Part shown: piece after piece, positions 4,851 to 6,301 of the stretch
Layout: each line of letters starts with the position of its first letter
How positions within the stretch are numbered: the stretch's first letter is position 1
Assembly: GCA_943329595.2 (NCBI GenBank)
Contig: CALQEM020000201.1
Location: 1-6,301, forward strand
Direction: 5' to 3'
DNA: 6,301 nucleotides
Source: CAIYMF01 sp943329595
Lineage (GTDB): Bacteria > Actinomycetota > Actinomycetes > S36-B12 > CAIYMF01
Program-made: the position numbers and the translations under genes
The notes under the pieces: model-generated
Database searches by the model: none
Seen by the model: the letters and a program-made list of their open reading frames with translations, nothing else
What the model was told of the DNA's origin: nothing

Positions 4851-6301
4851 TGGCGATCGTGCTGGTGCCAGGCGACTCTGCCGCCCGCTCCGTGGGTGCC
4901 GACGACGTGGCCGCGCTGATCGTCGCCTCGGCAGCCACCCGTGGCGACGAGGTTGAGCTGGTGCGCAATGGGTCGAGGGGCCTGCTGTGGCTCGAGCCGA
5001 TGGTCGAGGTCGTCACGGCTGAAGGCCGTATTGCCTACGGCCCGGTTACCGCCTCCGACGTCGACAGCCTGCTCGATGCCGGGCTGCTGCTGGGTGGCGA
5101 CCACCCCCTGTGCCTCGGCCGCACCGACGACATTCCATGGCTAGCGCGCCAGCAGCGGGTGACCTTCGCTCGTGTGGGTGTGGTCGACCCCCTCGACCCG
5201 GTCGACTACGAGCGCCACGGCGGTCTTGTTGGTCTCAGGCGCGCGCTCACCCTGACTCGCGACGAGGTTGTGTCGGAGGTGTTCGCCTCGGGCCTGCGCG
5301 GGCGCGGTGGGGCCGGATTCCCCGCGGGCATCAAGTGGCGCACGGTGCTCGAGGCGGATGGCGACATCAAGTACGTCTGCTGCAACGCCGACGAGGGCGA
5401 CAGTGGCACCTGTGCCGATCGCATGCTGATCGAGGGCGACCCGTTCACGCTCATCGAGGGCATGACCATCGCGGGAATCGCGGTGGGGGCCGAGGTGGGC
5501 TTCGTGTACCTGCGGTCCGAGTATCCCGATGCCATCGCAACCCTCGACGCGGCACTCATGCGCGCGCGTGAGGCGGGGTGGCTGGGGGCTGACGTGCTGG
5601 GGTCGGGCCAGGCCTTCGATATCACCGTGAGGGTGGGGGCCGGCTCGTATGTGTGCGGCGAGGAAACCGCGATGCTCGAGAGCCTCGAGGGCAAGCGGGG
5701 AATGGTGCGGCCCAAGCCTCCGGTGCCAGCGCTCAGCGGGCTGTTCGGGCGGCCCACAGTGATCAACAATGTGCTCACCCTGGCCACGGTGCCCATGGTG
5801 CTGGCCGATGGCGCGGCGGCCTATCAGCAGCTCGGCGTTGGCCGGTCACGCGGCACACAGGTGTTCCAGCTGGCTGGCAATGTGGCCCGCGGCGGCATTG
5901 TCGAAACGGCATTCGGAATCACGCTCGACACGCTGGTCAACGACTTCGGCGGGGGCACACGCTCGGGCCGGCCAGTGCGCGCGGTGCAGGTCGGTGGCCC
6001 GCTGGGTGCCTACCTGCCGCCTGACGCCCTCGACATCGGTATGGACTACGAGGAACTCGCCGCGGCAGGCGGCATGCTCGGACACGGTGGCGTGGTGGTG
6101 TTCGACGACGGTGTCGACATGGCGCAGCAGGCTCGCTTCGCGATGGAGTTCTGCGCCGTCGAGTCGTGCGGTAAGTGCACGCCCTGCCGGGTCGGCGCCG
6201 TGCGCGGTGTCGAGGTGATCGACCGGGTCATCGCCGGCGTCGAGCGCGAGGCCAACCTGGTGCTGCTCGGCGATCTGTGCGACCTCATGACCGACGGCTC
6301 G
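4850..6301 (+). CDS. fdsB: NAD-dependent formate dehydrogenase beta subunit (NuoF-like), 3' truncated by the window
   Basis: 484 residues are visible from ATG 4850, overlapping the fdsG stop by one base (TGATG). The frame is open to the window end. This subunit binds FMN and a 4Fe-4S cluster and reduces NAD+ with electrons from formate. An N-terminal domain (1-120) with SAARSVGADDV and NGSRGLLWLEP is the extension typical of FdsB rather than of complex I NuoF. Then come the flavin/nucleotide glycine loop GLRGRGGAGFPAGIKW (148-163), CNADEGDSGTCADR (178-191), GAGSYVCGEETAMLESLEGK (263-282), PTVINNVLT (302-310), and cluster cysteines Cys440/443/446 in ESCGKCTPC. The fourth ligand is expected in an SLC motif just past the last visible residue, Ser484; Cys477 is probably not it. 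At position 187 this protein has Cys where I expect Phe in the family. Perhaps 20-50 residues are missing. Confidence 0.95.
   Translation, partial: MAIVLVPGDSAARSVGADDVAALIVASAATRGDEVELVRNGSRGLLWLEPMVEVVTAEGRIAYGPVTASDVDSLLDAGLLLGGDHPLCLGRTDDIPWLARQQRVTFARVGVVDPLDPVDYERHGGLVGLRRALTLTRDEVVSEVFASGLRGRGGAGFPAGIKWRTVLEADGDIKYVCCNADEGDSGTCADRMLIEGDPFTLIEGMTIAGIAVGAEVGFVYLRSEYPDAIATLDAALMRAREAGWLGADVLGSGQAFDITVRVGAGSYVCGEETAMLESLEGKRGMVRPKPPVPALSGLFGRPTVINNVLTLATVPMVLADGAAAYQQLGVGRSRGTQVFQLAGNVARGGIVETAFGITLDTLVNDFGGGTRSGRPVRAVQVGGPLGAYLPPDALDIGMDYEELAAAGGMLGHGGVVVFDDGVDMAQQARFAMEFCAVESCGKCTPCRVGAVRGVEVIDRVIAGVEREANLVLLGDLCDLMTDGS

Noticed and set aside
5206..5796. 196-aa minus-strand open frame opposite fdsB
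   Set aside because: Antisense to a strongly conserved FMN/Fe-S subunit, with Ser/Pro/Arg-rich translation; a shadow.

Overview
The window looks like chromosomal DNA from a high-GC actinobacterium. Codons end mostly in G or C, GTG starts are common, and one gene encodes a DUF3145 protein, a family I know only from Actinobacteria. I cannot fix the genus.

Layout. (1) 1-2051, plus strand: the 3' end of a RecB-family (COG2887-like) nuclease gene runs through a 4-bp GTGA overlap into a gene for a 628-aa protein. That protein appears to carry two RecB/Cas4-like nuclease modules in tandem. Each module is framed by one upstream cysteine and a downstream C-x2-C-x5-C. The second keeps the nuclease residues and the first seems to have lost some of them. 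(2) 2071-2499, minus strand: a 142-aa protein I do not recognise, convergent with the nuclease gene. (3) 2500-2765: divergent intergenic region with three tandem decamers. (4) 2766-3341, plus strand: DUF3145 protein with a strong ribosome binding site. (5) 3342-3386: convergent gap that is mostly an 11-bp tandem repeat. (6) 3387-4235, minus strand: fdhD, the sulfur-transfer protein needed to activate molybdenum formate dehydrogenases. (7) 4236-4340: divergent regulatory region with a perfect 9-bp-arm inverted repeat over a possible -10 element. (8) 4341-6301, plus strand: fdsG and fdsB, encoding the NuoE-like and NuoF-like subunits of NAD-dependent formate dehydrogenase. fdsB is cut by the window end, and the catalytic subunit gene (fdsA) would be expected next.

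How the genes work together. fdhD and fdsGB form one functional unit: FdsB and FdsG carry FMN and Fe-S centres that pass electrons from formate oxidation to NAD+, and FdhD sulfurates the molybdenum cofactor of the missing catalytic subunit. The two nuclease genes form a separate, probably co-translated unit, likely for DNA end processing or repair. Nothing seen ties the nuclease genes to the formate genes.

Starts that matter: the second nuclease should start at 165, not at the upstream GTG 33. The DUF3145 gene should start at 2766, and fdsG at 4341. The most unusual item is the duplicated, half-degenerate Fe-S nuclease directly coupled to another Fe-S nuclease, giving three such modules in a row.
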